Origin: [Clostridium] celerecrescens 18A
GTDB taxonomy: Bacteria; Bacillota; Clostridia; Lachnospirales; Lachnospiraceae
Reading direction: 5' to 3'
Assembly (NCBI RefSeq): GCF_002797975.1
Contig: NZ_PGET01000001.1
Span: 3,975,501 to 4,039,500 of the forward strand
DNA length: 64,000 nt
The position numbers and the translations under genes were made by a program. A model generated the notes under the pieces. It searched no databases. It was not told the DNA's origin and saw only the letters and a program-made list of their open reading frames with translations. Below, piece by piece: positions 25,983 through 34,857 of the stretch. Position 1 is the first letter of the stretch. Every line of letters starts with the position of its first letter.

Positions 25983-26012
25983 ATAATTGTATCTATCAAA
26001 AGTTACAATTAT
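25983..26012. promoter_or_regulatory. inverted repeat in the FMN-protein/MocR divergent region
   Basis: ATAATTGTA (25983-25991) and TACAATTAT (26004-26012) form a perfect 9-bp dyad; a third half-site TACAATTA lies at 26028-26035. A likely MocR operator. Confidence 0.55.
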
Positions 26013-26049
26013 CAAATTTTTAATAGGTACAATTAAGGAGAGAGAGTAT

Positions 26050-27456
26050 ATGTTAATCATAGACAAGCATTCAGATGAACCGTTATATATGCAAATTTAT
26101 CATCAACTAAGGGATAAAATTATATCCGGAGAATTATGCGAGGGTAGCATTCTCCCACCGATCAGAACATTGGCCAGTACACTCATAGTTGCAAGAAATA
26201 CGGTTGACAGTGCATATCAGCAGCTTTGTTCCGAAGGTTATGTTCAAAGCAAGATTGGCAGCGGCTATAAGGTACAGAAGATAGCGATAAACAACCTTGC
26301 TCCGTCCCATATAAAACAAACTGACTTTGAAAAGCCCATCACAAAGAAATCAAAAGAAGCATATACCGTACAGTATGATTTCAAATACTGCCGACTTGAT
26401 ATTGCGAATTTTCCCCTTCGTATCTGGCGTAAGCTGCTGAATCAGGTATTGCTATCCGATGAAATTGGGCATATCGCTGATTATCATGAGAAAAAGGGAG
26501 ATTCAGCACTTCGGGTACAGATTATGAAATATCTCACCAACTCCAGAGGGGTTGTTTGCCGTCCGGAACAAGTTATTCTTTGCTCCGGAGCTATGTCAGC
26601 CCTGAGTTTAGTCTGCCAGTTGCTCATACAGGAAACCAACATTGTTGCTGTGGAGGACCCCTGCTATGACAGTGCCAGAGAAACCTTCATCAATCATGGT
26701 TATGATGTGATGCCTATTGGATTACAGGATGATGGCATTGATTTGATGAAACTCTCGGCTTCCGGTACAAAGCTAGTCTATACCACGCCCTCCCATCAGT
26801 TCCCAACAGGTATTGTCATGTCAATCAACAAACGGCTCAAGCTGTTAGAATGGGCGGAGCAGAATCACGCTTATATTATCGAGGACGATTATGACAGTGA
26901 GCTTCGTTATAACAGCAGACCAATCCCCTCTATCCATTCCCTCGACAAGAAAGAACGTGTGATTTATGTCAACACCTTTTCGAAAGTGCTTGCTCCCGGT
27001 CTAAGAATGGGGTTTCTCGTTTTGCCGGAGGAATTACTGAAGAAATACCATGCTAACTTCTCAAGTTATCACTGTTCTATTCCTTGGCTGGAGCAGAAAG
27101 TCATGTATCACTTTATCCAGCAGGGGCATTGGAATCGGATGCTGAACAAATCCTCTGTATCCAATAAAAGAAAGCATGATATGTTAATCAGCACAATCCA
27201 AAGTCAGATGGCAGGGAGGGTAAACATCCATGGTAAAAATGCCGGTCTGCACATTCTGCTGGAGGTTCATAATGGGATGTCCGAAAAAGAACTCATTGCG
27301 TCAGCACAAAGGGCAGGGGTTGGAGTTTATCCGGTATCCGACTATTGGATGAACCGGCAAAGCTACTCGGACAATTTTGTTCTCATGGGATACAGCAGTT
27401 TATCAGAAGAAGAAATTGTGGACGGTATCACCCAGCTATCCTCCGCTTGGTTTTAG
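26050..27456 (+). CDS. MocR/PdxR-type regulator (GntR helix-turn-helix plus aminotransferase domain)
   Basis: 468 residues. The N-terminal GntR winged helix (about 1-75: PLYMQIYHQLRDKIISGEL, LPPIRTLASTLIVARNTVD) is fused to a fold-type I aminotransferase domain. There VILCSGAMSALSLVCQLL, DDYDSELRY and the PLP lysine in VNTFSKVLAPGLRMGF are intact, so it should bind PLP. Such proteins sense PLP or amino-PLP adducts and often control vitamin B6 or GABA genes; here the target is likely the divergent FMN-barrel gene. The start at 26050 lies nine bases after AAGGAG; an ATG at 25987 lies within the operator region and has no such site. Confidence 0.92.
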   Translation: MLIIDKHSDEPLYMQIYHQLRDKIISGELCEGSILPPIRTLASTLIVARNTVDSAYQQLCSEGYVQSKIGSGYKVQKIAINNLAPSHIKQTDFEKPITKKSKEAYTVQYDFKYCRLDIANFPLRIWRKLLNQVLLSDEIGHIADYHEKKGDSALRVQIMKYLTNSRGVVCRPEQVILCSGAMSALSLVCQLLIQETNIVAVEDPCYDSARETFINHGYDVMPIGLQDDGIDLMKLSASGTKLVYTTPSHQFPTGIVMSINKRLKLLEWAEQNHAYIIEDDYDSELRYNSRPIPSIHSLDKKERVIYVNTFSKVLAPGLRMGFLVLPEELLKKYHANFSSYHCSIPWLEQKVMYHFIQQGHWNRMLNKSSVSNKRKHDMLISTIQSQMAGRVNIHGKNAGLHILLEVHNGMSEKELIASAQRAGVGVYPVSDYWMNRQSYSDNFVLMGYSSLSEEEIVDGITQLSSAWF

Positions 27457-27681
27457 AATATACAGAAAATAAAAGTAAAGCAAACACTGCCAATAGAGTA
27501 TATTAACATTTGCGATGCTTGGAGTAAAAAATCTCCCGGAGGGCAAGAAACAAAATAAGGGGAATGCTATCAACCCAATCCTGGCAGAGGATCACGCTTA
27601 ATAACCTATCTGTAAAACTGCTGATAGTTCTGGATCCCTAATATCCTTTGATAAAAGATTAACTATAATTACTTATCTGGA

Positions 27682-27710
27682 TTGACATTTATGTATAATA
27701 AAAATATAAT
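27682..27710 (+). promoter_or_regulatory. consensus sigma-A promoter of gldA
   Basis: TTGACA (27682-27687) and TATAAT (27705-27710) with a 17-bp spacer, a perfect match, 66 bp before the gldA start. The 225 bp before it (from 27457) hold nothing I recognise. Confidence 0.93.
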
Positions 27711-27714
27711 ATAT

Positions 27715-27740
27715 TATATCGATAAATATTTATCGATATA
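27715..27740. promoter_or_regulatory. 26-bp perfect palindrome at the gldA transcription start
   Basis: Arms TATATCGATAAAT and ATTTATCGATATA meet with no spacer, starting five bases after the -10 box and covering the expected start point. Such a place makes it a repressor operator; the bound protein is not known to me and it is not a Rex-type site. Confidence 0.8.
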
Positions 27741-27775
27741 TAATTGTCAAACTAACAATCTAAGGAGGAATTAAC

Positions 27776-28879
27776 ATGGCTAATATAATTGGCAGCCCTG
27801 AACGTTACGTTCAAGGCAGAGGGATATTAGGTGAGCTATGTAAACATTTGCAAAATATAGGAAAGGCGCCCTTTATATTAGTTAGCGAATCCGGTAAGGG
27901 ACGTGTTAAAGAACCTATCGAAAAGAGTGCAAAAGAATATAATACAAAATTATTTTTCGAAATCTTTCAAGGTGAGTGCTCTCGTAATGAAATTGACCGC
28001 TTAGTGAACGTATATAAGGAATCTGGTTGTGATGTAGTTGTTGGAATTGGAGGAGGAAAGATCCACGATACAGCGAAAGCTCTTGCTTTTTACGCAGAAG
28101 CTCCTGTAGTAATCGTTCCTACCATCGCCGGAACAGATGCTCCATGCAGTGCTTTATCAGTTATCTATACAGACGACGGCGCTTTTGAAGATTATCTTTT
28201 TCTTCCTAAAAATCCAAACATGGTTTTGGTCGATACTGAAGTAATTAGTTCTGCTCCGGCACGTTTACTTGTATCTGGCATGGGAGATGCATTGGCAACC
28301 TATTTTGAAGCCCGTGCATGTATGCAGTCAAACAGTCCTAACTTTATTGGCGGCTACTATACCATCACCTCTATGGCAATTGCCAGATTATGTTATGATA
28401 CATTACTTGCTAACGGTATTCAGGCTCTTGTTTCTGCACAAGCGAAAGTATGTACAAAAGCACTGGAAAACATTGTTGAAGCAAATACATATCTTTCAGG
28501 TATTGGTTTTGAAAGCTGTGGTATCGCAGCAGCCCATGCGATTCATAATGGATTTACGGCTATCCATGAAACACATCAGTGTTACCATGGTGAGAAAGTG
28601 GCTTTTGGTACCTTAACTCAATTAGTACTTGAAAATGCTTCTCCGGAAGAATTTGAAGAAGTGATGAATTTTTGTTTAGATGTCGGATTGCCAACAACTC
28701 TGGAGGATCTTGGAATTCATGAGACTAAAATAGATGAATTAATGAAAGTTGCAGAATTAGCATGCAGCCCTAATGATACAATGGGGAACATGCCATTAAC
28801 ATTAACACCTGAAATAGTTTGTGATGCAATTATCGCCACAGATAGACTGGGGCACTATTTTAAAGCAAAGCGGCTTTAA
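27776..28879 (+). CDS. gldA: glycerol dehydrogenase
   Basis: Zinc-dependent, NAD-linked iron-containing-alcohol-dehydrogenase-family enzyme oxidising glycerol to dihydroxyacetone. 367 residues, normal length. NAD binding: DVVVGIGGGKIHDTAKA (86-102). Metal ligands: Asp171 in SGMGDALATYFEA, His254 in AAHAIHNG and His271 in CYHGEKVAFG. A TAAGGAGG site precedes the ATG. It stands alone behind a very strong promoter overlapped by a palindromic operator. No dihydroxyacetone kinase or glycerol transporter genes are next to it. Confidence 0.93.
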   Translation: MANIIGSPERYVQGRGILGELCKHLQNIGKAPFILVSESGKGRVKEPIEKSAKEYNTKLFFEIFQGECSRNEIDRLVNVYKESGCDVVVGIGGGKIHDTAKALAFYAEAPVVIVPTIAGTDAPCSALSVIYTDDGAFEDYLFLPKNPNMVLVDTEVISSAPARLLVSGMGDALATYFEARACMQSNSPNFIGGYYTITSMAIARLCYDTLLANGIQALVSAQAKVCTKALENIVEANTYLSGIGFESCGIAAAHAIHNGFTAIHETHQCYHGEKVAFGTLTQLVLENASPEEFEEVMNFCLDVGLPTTLEDLGIHETKIDELMKVAELACSPNDTMGNMPLTLTPEIVCDAIIATDRLGHYFKAKRL

Positions 28880-29137
28880 TTAAAAACACGTTCAAAGTGA
28901 GCGTGGACATACTTTAGTGGAACTGGAATAACCATCCAATAACTTGATTAAAAATAATGCGGCACAGATGGGTAAGGCTAAGGTCTTTCCCAACGCCTGC
29001 TGCGGCTTAACGGAGAAACGGTGGACCCTAAACGCATATAGAACTGAAAACAGGAGAGAAATGGTCATGATTCTTCTTAAACCGCTCCCCTCCCGGGTAT
29101 CATATAATGATTCCATTAATTTCAGGAAAAACTGGTT

Positions 29138-31216
29138 TTATGGTTCACAAACATCCAGAACGAATCCGTCCCGCACAAAGAGCGGCATCTGATCCAACGG
29201 CGTCTCTACCTCGATACTCTGACCGCCTTCCCACGTTTTCTTCGTCCAGATATTCATCCATACTGCACCTTTTGGAAGGTAGACACTGATCTTATCAGCT
29301 CCTGCCTCCATAACCGGCACTACCATGACATTCGGGCCATACATATATTGATTTTCTGTCTCCCAGCATGCATAGTCCTCTGCGAAATCATAGAACAGCG
29401 GCCTCATCACAGGGGTTCCTTTTTCATGAGCTTCCTTCATCAGCTTCCGCGTATAGGGGCGCATATTTTCACGAATCCATAAGTACTTCTTACAAATTTC
29501 GTACACCTTATCGCCATAGCTCCAGATCTCATTGGGCGCGCCAGACACGCATGCTGCCCCTCCGGTAGTCCCCTGCTGAGGCTGATACGGCATCCGATAA
29601 CCGTGAAGCCGCATAACAGGGCAGAAGGTTCCATATTCAAACCAGCGTACCAGCACCTCATGGAATTTCTCGTCGGTAATGTTGGCTCCAAAAAATCCTC
29701 CTATATCCGTAGTCCACCATGGTATACCCGCCAAACCCATGTTGAGTCCGGCTGCAACCTGATTTTTCATGCTGTCGAAGCTAGAATGTATATCGCCGGA
29801 CCAAACCAGCGCCCCGTATTTCTGGCTGCCCGCCCAGGCACAGCGCAGAAGGTTTACCACATTCTCCTGTCCTTCCCCACGCATCCCGTCGAAGAAGGTC
29901 TTTGCGTACATCGCCGGGTAAATATTCCCGATCTGCACATTCGGCCCCAAATGATAGCGGTAGTTTTCAAAATCATAGACGGAGTATTCCGGTTCTGCTT
30001 CATCCAGCCAGAATATCTTTACACCCTTATTATAATAATTCTGTTTGCATTTCTTCCAGATGTAATCCCGCGCCTCAGGGTTTGTGGGGTCATACTGGAT
30101 CGTGTTGCCCATATAGACATTGTCAATACGCACGCCCTTCTCCACCCGGGTCAGCAGACCCTTCGCCTTCATCTCCTCGAAATTCTCACTTAAATAATCG
30201 ACCATTGGCCATACGGATACCATCAGTTCGATCCCCATATCATTCAGTTCCGCAATCATGCCGTCCGGGTCCGGCCAGTACGTAGGATCAAACCTCCAGT
30301 CCCCCTGTTTGGGCCAGTGGAAGAAGTCCACGACAATCACGTCGATGGGAAGCTCCCGTCTCTTATACTCTCTGGCGACCTCCAGAAGTTCTTCCTGCGT
30401 CTGATAGCGCAGCTTACACTGCCAGAATCCAAGACCATATTCCGGCATCATCGGCACCTTCCCCGAGGTGTTCGCATACGCCTCCTCAATCTCTGCAGGA
30501 GAGTCTCCCGCAGTAATCCAATAGTCCAGCTTTTTCGTGGACATCGCTTCCCATGTAGTAATATTTCTGGCGAAATTGACACGCCCGACTGCCGGGTTAT
30601 TCCACAGAAAACCATACCCCAGCGAGGAAAGGGCAAACGGTACGCTGGCCTGGGAGTTTCGGTGCGCCAGTTCCAAATCTGCACCTTTCAAATCCAGAAA
30701 ATTCTGCTGATACTGCCCCATCCCATAGATTTTCTCCTTAGGGTCAGATACAAAGCGCATTGTCAAGGCGTAATCCCCGCCGATAATCGGCTTAAATTCT
30801 CGAGCCTCAATCTCCAGGGAACTGCACGTATCGGCAAACATATCCTCCCGGTTGCGTACGTATTCTTCCAGAAGCAGTTCCCCTTTCTGGTTATAGAAAG
30901 AAAGCTTTCCAATATTATTGATAACCGCTTTAATTTTTCCATTCGTGATCTCTGCCGTATAATCATGAATTGTCACCTTCGATCCTGAAAACTCCGGCTT
31001 TCCTTCCAGCGCCCAAAGCTCCTCCGGCATCTGCGCCATCTTTGACGCACGCACCCGCAGAGAATTGGCCCCCCATGGCTCCACAATTAAACGTTCCGCG
31101 TCATAGCGATAATAGAGCGCCCCGTCCTTCTCTTCAAAATACCCCAGTAAAAACCGGTTATGGGAACGGAAATCTCCGGCTTTCTCCATTTTCTGCATCT
31201 CCTCTTTTTGGTCCAT
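29138..31216 (-). CDS. GH31 alpha-xylosidase (YicI/XylS type), copy 1
   Basis: Intracellular glycosidase of 692 residues (no signal peptide). The nucleophile Asp is in IFWLDEAEPE (about 405) and the acid/base Asp in LVWSGDIHSSF (about 475), with the YicI-type TTDIGGFFG and CPVMRLHGYR motifs after them. An N-terminal beta-sandwich with KIYGMGQYQQNFLDLKG precedes the barrel. The family removes alpha-1,6-xylosyl or related residues from oligosaccharides. The start at 31216 follows AAAGGAGGA; an ATG at 31240 overlaps the DUF624 gene. It is the last gene of the operon and a close paralogue of the second GH31 gene upstream. Confidence 0.93.
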   Translation of the reverse strand: MDQKEEMQKMEKAGDFRSHNRFLLGYFEEKDGALYYRYDAERLIVEPWGANSLRVRASKMAQMPEELWALEGKPEFSGSKVTIHDYTAEITNGKIKAVINNIGKLSFYNQKGELLLEEYVRNREDMFADTCSSLEIEAREFKPIIGGDYALTMRFVSDPKEKIYGMGQYQQNFLDLKGADLELAHRNSQASVPFALSSLGYGFLWNNPAVGRVNFARNITTWEAMSTKKLDYWITAGDSPAEIEEAYANTSGKVPMMPEYGLGFWQCKLRYQTQEELLEVAREYKRRELPIDVIVVDFFHWPKQGDWRFDPTYWPDPDGMIAELNDMGIELMVSVWPMVDYLSENFEEMKAKGLLTRVEKGVRIDNVYMGNTIQYDPTNPEARDYIWKKCKQNYYNKGVKIFWLDEAEPEYSVYDFENYRYHLGPNVQIGNIYPAMYAKTFFDGMRGEGQENVVNLLRCAWAGSQKYGALVWSGDIHSSFDSMKNQVAAGLNMGLAGIPWWTTDIGGFFGANITDEKFHEVLVRWFEYGTFCPVMRLHGYRMPYQPQQGTTGGAACVSGAPNEIWSYGDKVYEICKKYLWIRENMRPYTRKLMKEAHEKGTPVMRPLFYDFAEDYACWETENQYMYGPNVMVVPVMEAGADKISVYLPKGAVWMNIWTKKTWEGGQSIEVETPLDQMPLFVRDGFVLDVCEP

Positions 31217-31232
31217 CTGCGTGATCCTCCTT

Positions 31233-31895
31233 TTACTCAACTGAATATGAATGAATTTTTTTACTCTGCGGTGTGTGTTCCGCCAATACCGGTTCTATCA
31301 GACAATGATATATCCTGTGGACAGGGGCCGGCAGAAGCAGAACAAGCGGAAAACACCACCAGACAAGCATGACACTGACCGCCGTAACCAGTACCAGGAG
31401 TATGGTGCGCGGTAAATGACGGAGACACATATAAATGGAAACTTTCAGAATCCACCCCGCGGGCATGGAAAAACGGGAAAGAGCAGGAAATGCGTAAAGC
31501 TGCGTCCCTATTGCAAAAACCAGGCACATACTGTACAGAAGCAGCAGAAAAACAGCTCCGTCTCCCTCCATCTTTGCCGAAACAATCCCAAGATTGAGCT
31601 GAAAAATGATAGCCGCAGCCACAAAAATTCCCCACAGTCCACAGGAAGGTTTGAAGTTCCGCCCAAAGGATCGAAAAAACACCTTTACAACATACCCCTT
31701 ATCCTGCACTCCCTGTTTATGGACCGTATCATACAGCGCCGCGGTAGAAGCGCCGACGGTAATCACAGGCAAGCAGAACAGCAGCCAAAGCAGGTTAAGC
31801 GCCGCCGTATCAAAGATCTTCTCCATGTAGTAAAAGTAGTCTCCTCCGTAGGAGAATAACCCTTTGCTTCCAAACCTATTTCTGATTTTCTCCAT
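31233..31895 (-). CDS. DUF624 (YesL-like) membrane protein
   Basis: 220 residues, about five hydrophobic helices. The opening GLFSYGGDYFYYMEKIFDTA and LLWLLFCLPVITVGASTAAL (about 35-54) are the DUF624 signature. The family accompanies carbohydrate ABC transporters with YesM/YesN regulators; its biochemical role is unknown, and a helper role for the transporter or sensor is inference. The stop lies 16 bp before the next GH31 start. Confidence 0.88.
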   Translation of the reverse strand: MEKIRNRFGSKGLFSYGGDYFYYMEKIFDTAALNLLWLLFCLPVITVGASTAALYDTVHKQGVQDKGYVVKVFFRSFGRNFKPSCGLWGIFVAAAIIFQLNLGIVSAKMEGDGAVFLLLLYSMCLVFAIGTQLYAFPALSRFSMPAGWILKVSIYMCLRHLPRTILLVLVTAVSVMLVWWCFPLVLLLPAPVHRIYHCLIEPVLAEHTPQSKKIHSYSVE

Positions 31896-31972
31896 ATCCT
31901 ATCGTCTCCTTCATCGCTGCCTTCCACGGAGTCCCATGTGATGCTCTTGCAATAATTCCCCGCAGTTTCGCA

Positions 31973-33988
31973 TCACTTTGCGGTTTCGAACAGATAGTCC
32001 AACGTCCCTTCCTTTACGAACACCGGGATAGCGTTAATGGGGGCCGCTGCTATAATTTCCTCTCCCCCCTCATATACCAAAGCATCATTTAAGTTTTTCC
32101 AGCGGCCGGCCGGCAGATAGACCTTCCGCTCCGTCACAGCCTCGCAGAGAACCGGTGCAACCAGAACGTCCGGGCCGAATAAGTATTCATCCTCAATTTC
32201 CCAGCATCGGCCGTCTTCCGGATAGTCATAAAAAAGAGGGCGCATCACTGGTGTTCCCTTTTCGTGGGCCTCCAGCATCAGTTCCGTAATATATGGCCGC
32301 ATCTTCTCCCGCAGGTAAATATATTTCCTGCAGACAGCGTAAATCTCTTCTCCATAGGACCAGATCTCATTCTCCGCTCCGCTGTTGTGTTTTCCTCCAC
32401 CGGCAGTACCGATCGGCTCCTTGATGGGTTCTCTGTATCCGTGCAGCCTCATGACAGGGCAGAAGGTGCCAAATTCAAACCAGCGCACAAACACTTCTCT
32501 AAATCCTTCATCGTGTATATTACCTCCGTGAAATCCGCCAATGTCTGTCGTCCACCACGGAATTCCGGACAGTCCCATGTTGAGCCCGGCTGCCAGCTGG
32601 CTGCGCAGTGAGCGGAAAGATGAATCGATATCCCCGGACCACACCAGCGCCCCGTATTTCTGGCTTCCGGCCCATGCACAACGCAGCAGGCTCAATATAT
32701 TTTCCTGTCCCGCCTGCCGGAGGCCTTCATACGCCATCCTGGCATATTCCTTCGGATAAATATTACCTGTCTCTAAATCGGTTCCCTGATAATACCGGTA
32801 ATGAGAGAACTGATACCCGGTAAATTCCGGCTCCGCCTCATCGAGCCAGAACAACTCAATTCCTTTGTCATAATAATTCCGGCGCAGTTTCTCCCACACG
32901 AAGCTGCGCGCGTCCGGATGCGTGGCGTCAAAAAATGCCGCATTACCCAACTGACCGATCGCTTTTCCGTGCTCGCTGCGGACTAAATATCCTTCCCGGA
33001 ACATCTTATGATAGTTTTCACTGCTTTCCTCAACGGTTGGCCAGACAGACACCATCAGCCTGATCCCCATCTCCTTCAGTTCACGCACCATGCCCTCAGG
33101 GTCGGGCCAGTAATCCTCATCAAATTTCCAGTCCCCCTGATTGGGCCAGTGAAAATAGTCGCAGACGATGACATCCAGTGGAATGCCCCTCTTCTTATAC
33201 TCCCTCGCTACTTCTAAAAGCTCTTCCTGCGTCTGATAGCGCAGCTTGCACTGCCAGAAGCCCATGCCGTAATCCGGCATCATCGGTACCTTACCTACCG
33301 CATTCGCGTAAGACTCCTCGATTTCAGCAGGAGTATCCCCAGCCACAATCCAGTAGTCCATTACCTTTGTGGACTCCGCCGTCCATTCCGTGATGTTCTT
33401 TCCGAATGTAACGCTGCCAATGGCTGGATTGTTCCACAAAAATCCGTAGCCGCGGCTGGAAAGTGCGAAGGGGATACTTGCCTGGGAATTGCGGTGCGCC
33501 AGCTCAAGACGGCAGTTCTTTACATCCAGATATGGCTGCTGATACTGGCCCATGCCGTAGATTTTCTCTCCGTCACTCGGTTCAAACCGGACTTTTAGAC
33601 GGTAATTATCCGTACCCGTGATTGGTTCAAAGGTCCTGGGATCAATTTCCAGAGCGCTGTTAAATTCCCCCTTAATCTCCTTGCGGAAACGGTTTCTGTC
33701 GTATTCCTCCAAAAGCAGCTCGCCTCTCCGGTTATAAAATTTTAACTTCCCGGTAGCCATCAGTTCACATCGAATGTTTCCATTTTCAATCCTGGCACCC
33801 ATGCCGTCCAGCACGATGCTGATTTTTAATTCCTCATTTTCCGGTTCCAACAGAGCCGACCATTCTTCCTCCTTAATTGCAGAAAGTTGGGTAGCGCGGA
33901 CCCGTAGGGCATTGGGCCCCCACGGCTCAATCTGCAGGATTTCTTTTTCCTGCCTCCTTATAACTGCATTTCCATTCTGTTTCAACAT
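31973..33988 (-). CDS. GH31 alpha-xylosidase (YicI/XylS type), copy 2
   Basis: 671 residues, colinear with copy 1 from IEPWGPNALRVRATQ to the C-terminal beta domain, with the same catalytic motifs: nucleophile in LFWLDEAEPEFTGY and acid/base in LVWSGDIDSSFRS, plus TTDIGGFHG and CPVMRLHGYREP. Copy 1 has FFG where this has FHG and the loop after HGYR differs, so substrate choice may differ. No signal peptide. TAGGAGGAAAG precedes the ATG. It directly follows the second permease (10 bp), so imported xylosides are likely its substrates. Confidence 0.93.
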   Translation of the reverse strand: MLKQNGNAVIRRQEKEILQIEPWGPNALRVRATQLSAIKEEEWSALLEPENEELKISIVLDGMGARIENGNIRCELMATGKLKFYNRRGELLLEEYDRNRFRKEIKGEFNSALEIDPRTFEPITGTDNYRLKVRFEPSDGEKIYGMGQYQQPYLDVKNCRLELAHRNSQASIPFALSSRGYGFLWNNPAIGSVTFGKNITEWTAESTKVMDYWIVAGDTPAEIEESYANAVGKVPMMPDYGMGFWQCKLRYQTQEELLEVAREYKKRGIPLDVIVCDYFHWPNQGDWKFDEDYWPDPEGMVRELKEMGIRLMVSVWPTVEESSENYHKMFREGYLVRSEHGKAIGQLGNAAFFDATHPDARSFVWEKLRRNYYDKGIELFWLDEAEPEFTGYQFSHYRYYQGTDLETGNIYPKEYARMAYEGLRQAGQENILSLLRCAWAGSQKYGALVWSGDIDSSFRSLRSQLAAGLNMGLSGIPWWTTDIGGFHGGNIHDEGFREVFVRWFEFGTFCPVMRLHGYREPIKEPIGTAGGGKHNSGAENEIWSYGEEIYAVCRKYIYLREKMRPYITELMLEAHEKGTPVMRPLFYDYPEDGRCWEIEDEYLFGPDVLVAPVLCEAVTERKVYLPAGRWKNLNDALVYEGGEEIIAAAPINAIPVFVKEGTLDYLFETAK

Positions 33989-33998
33989 TTCTTTCCTC

Positions 33999-34856
33999 CT
34001 ATTCTTTAACCGCTCCGGCTGTTAAGCCGCTGACGATATATTTTTGCAGAAATACAAATAGCAGAACAACCGGTATGACAAGAATCGCGCCGTACGCCAT
34101 GATACAGTTCCATTTTGTTCCGTATTTGCTCTGGAACTTATAGATATTGGCAGTCAGCGGGCGCATCTCCGGCTTGACGTTAAAGGTCATGGAATAGACC
34201 AGGTCGTTCCAGCCATTCAAGAACGAGATAATTACCACCGTGATCACACCGGTCTTGATTGCCGGTATCATGATAGAAAAAAATGAGCGGACCACGCCGC
34301 AGCCGTCAATTCTTGCAGCGTCATCCAAGGACGTGGGAACCCCCTTGAAATACGGTCTCAGTGTCACCACAATAAATGGGATCGATCCCGAAGAGATTGC
34401 CAGCGCAGGGCCTAAATACGTACCCAAAAGACCGATTTTGTTGAAGATTAAATACATGGGAGTCAGCATCAGGGAGGCAGGCATCATCTGGGTCACCAGA
34501 AAGGCCAGCAGAAAGCCTTCGCTTCCCGGCACCTTATACCGCCCCATCCCATACGCCGTCGGCACACCGAAGCAGATAGAAATCGTCATAGACAGCAAAG
34601 CAATCAGGCAACTGTTCCTTAAAGAGCACAGGAAATCCTTGTCGGAGAAGTTCTTAATCCATGGCTCAAGCGTAAATGTGTGGGGATAATACGTCACTAT
34701 TTTCCCGAAAGACTCCCCGTCTGTCTTGAAGGACATGGACAGCAGCCAGTAGATCGGGAAGAGGAAGATCACTGCAATTAATATCGCCAGCAGGCAGTTT
34801 AAAACATCTTTTCTGCCGCTGCTTGTACACACGGCATATCTGATTTTTTCTCCCAT
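33999..34856 (-). CDS. carbohydrate ABC transporter permease (MalG-type)
   Basis: Inner membrane permease of 285 residues with six helices. The EAA-loop LDDAARIDGCGVVRSFFSIMIPAI (about 188-211) contacts the ATPase. No ATP-binding subunit is encoded here, as usual for Firmicutes, which share an MsmK-like ATPase. The ATG at 34856 is preferred, as it lies nine bases after AAAGGAGG, one base past the stop of the partner permease. Confidence 0.93.
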   Translation of the reverse strand: MGEKIRYAVCTSSGRKDVLNCLLAILIAVIFLFPIYWLLSMSFKTDGESFGKIVTYYPHTFTLEPWIKNFSDKDFLCSLRNSCLIALLSMTISICFGVPTAYGMGRYKVPGSEGFLLAFLVTQMMPASLMLTPMYLIFNKIGLLGTYLGPALAISSGSIPFIVVTLRPYFKGVPTSLDDAARIDGCGVVRSFFSIMIPAIKTGVITVVIISFLNGWNDLVYSMTFNVKPEMRPLTANIYKFQSKYGTKWNCIMAYGAILVIPVVLLFVFLQKYIVSGLTAGAVKE

Positions 34857-34857
34857 A

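Noticed and set aside
28892..29192. Frames of 74 and 82 codons between gldA and the GH31 gene
   Set aside because: No ribosome binding site, no recognisable domain and overlap with the GH31 3' end; nothing supported in this spacer.
29603..30988. Long plus-strand frames of 196 and 223 codons opposite the first GH31 gene
   Set aside because: They lie fully antisense to a clear GH31 enzyme, lack ribosome binding sites and show no family motifs; they are frame shadows of GC-rich coding DNA.
31416..31859. 147-codon frame opposite the DUF624 gene
   Set aside because: Antisense to a membrane protein gene with matching family motifs; translation is unlike any protein family.
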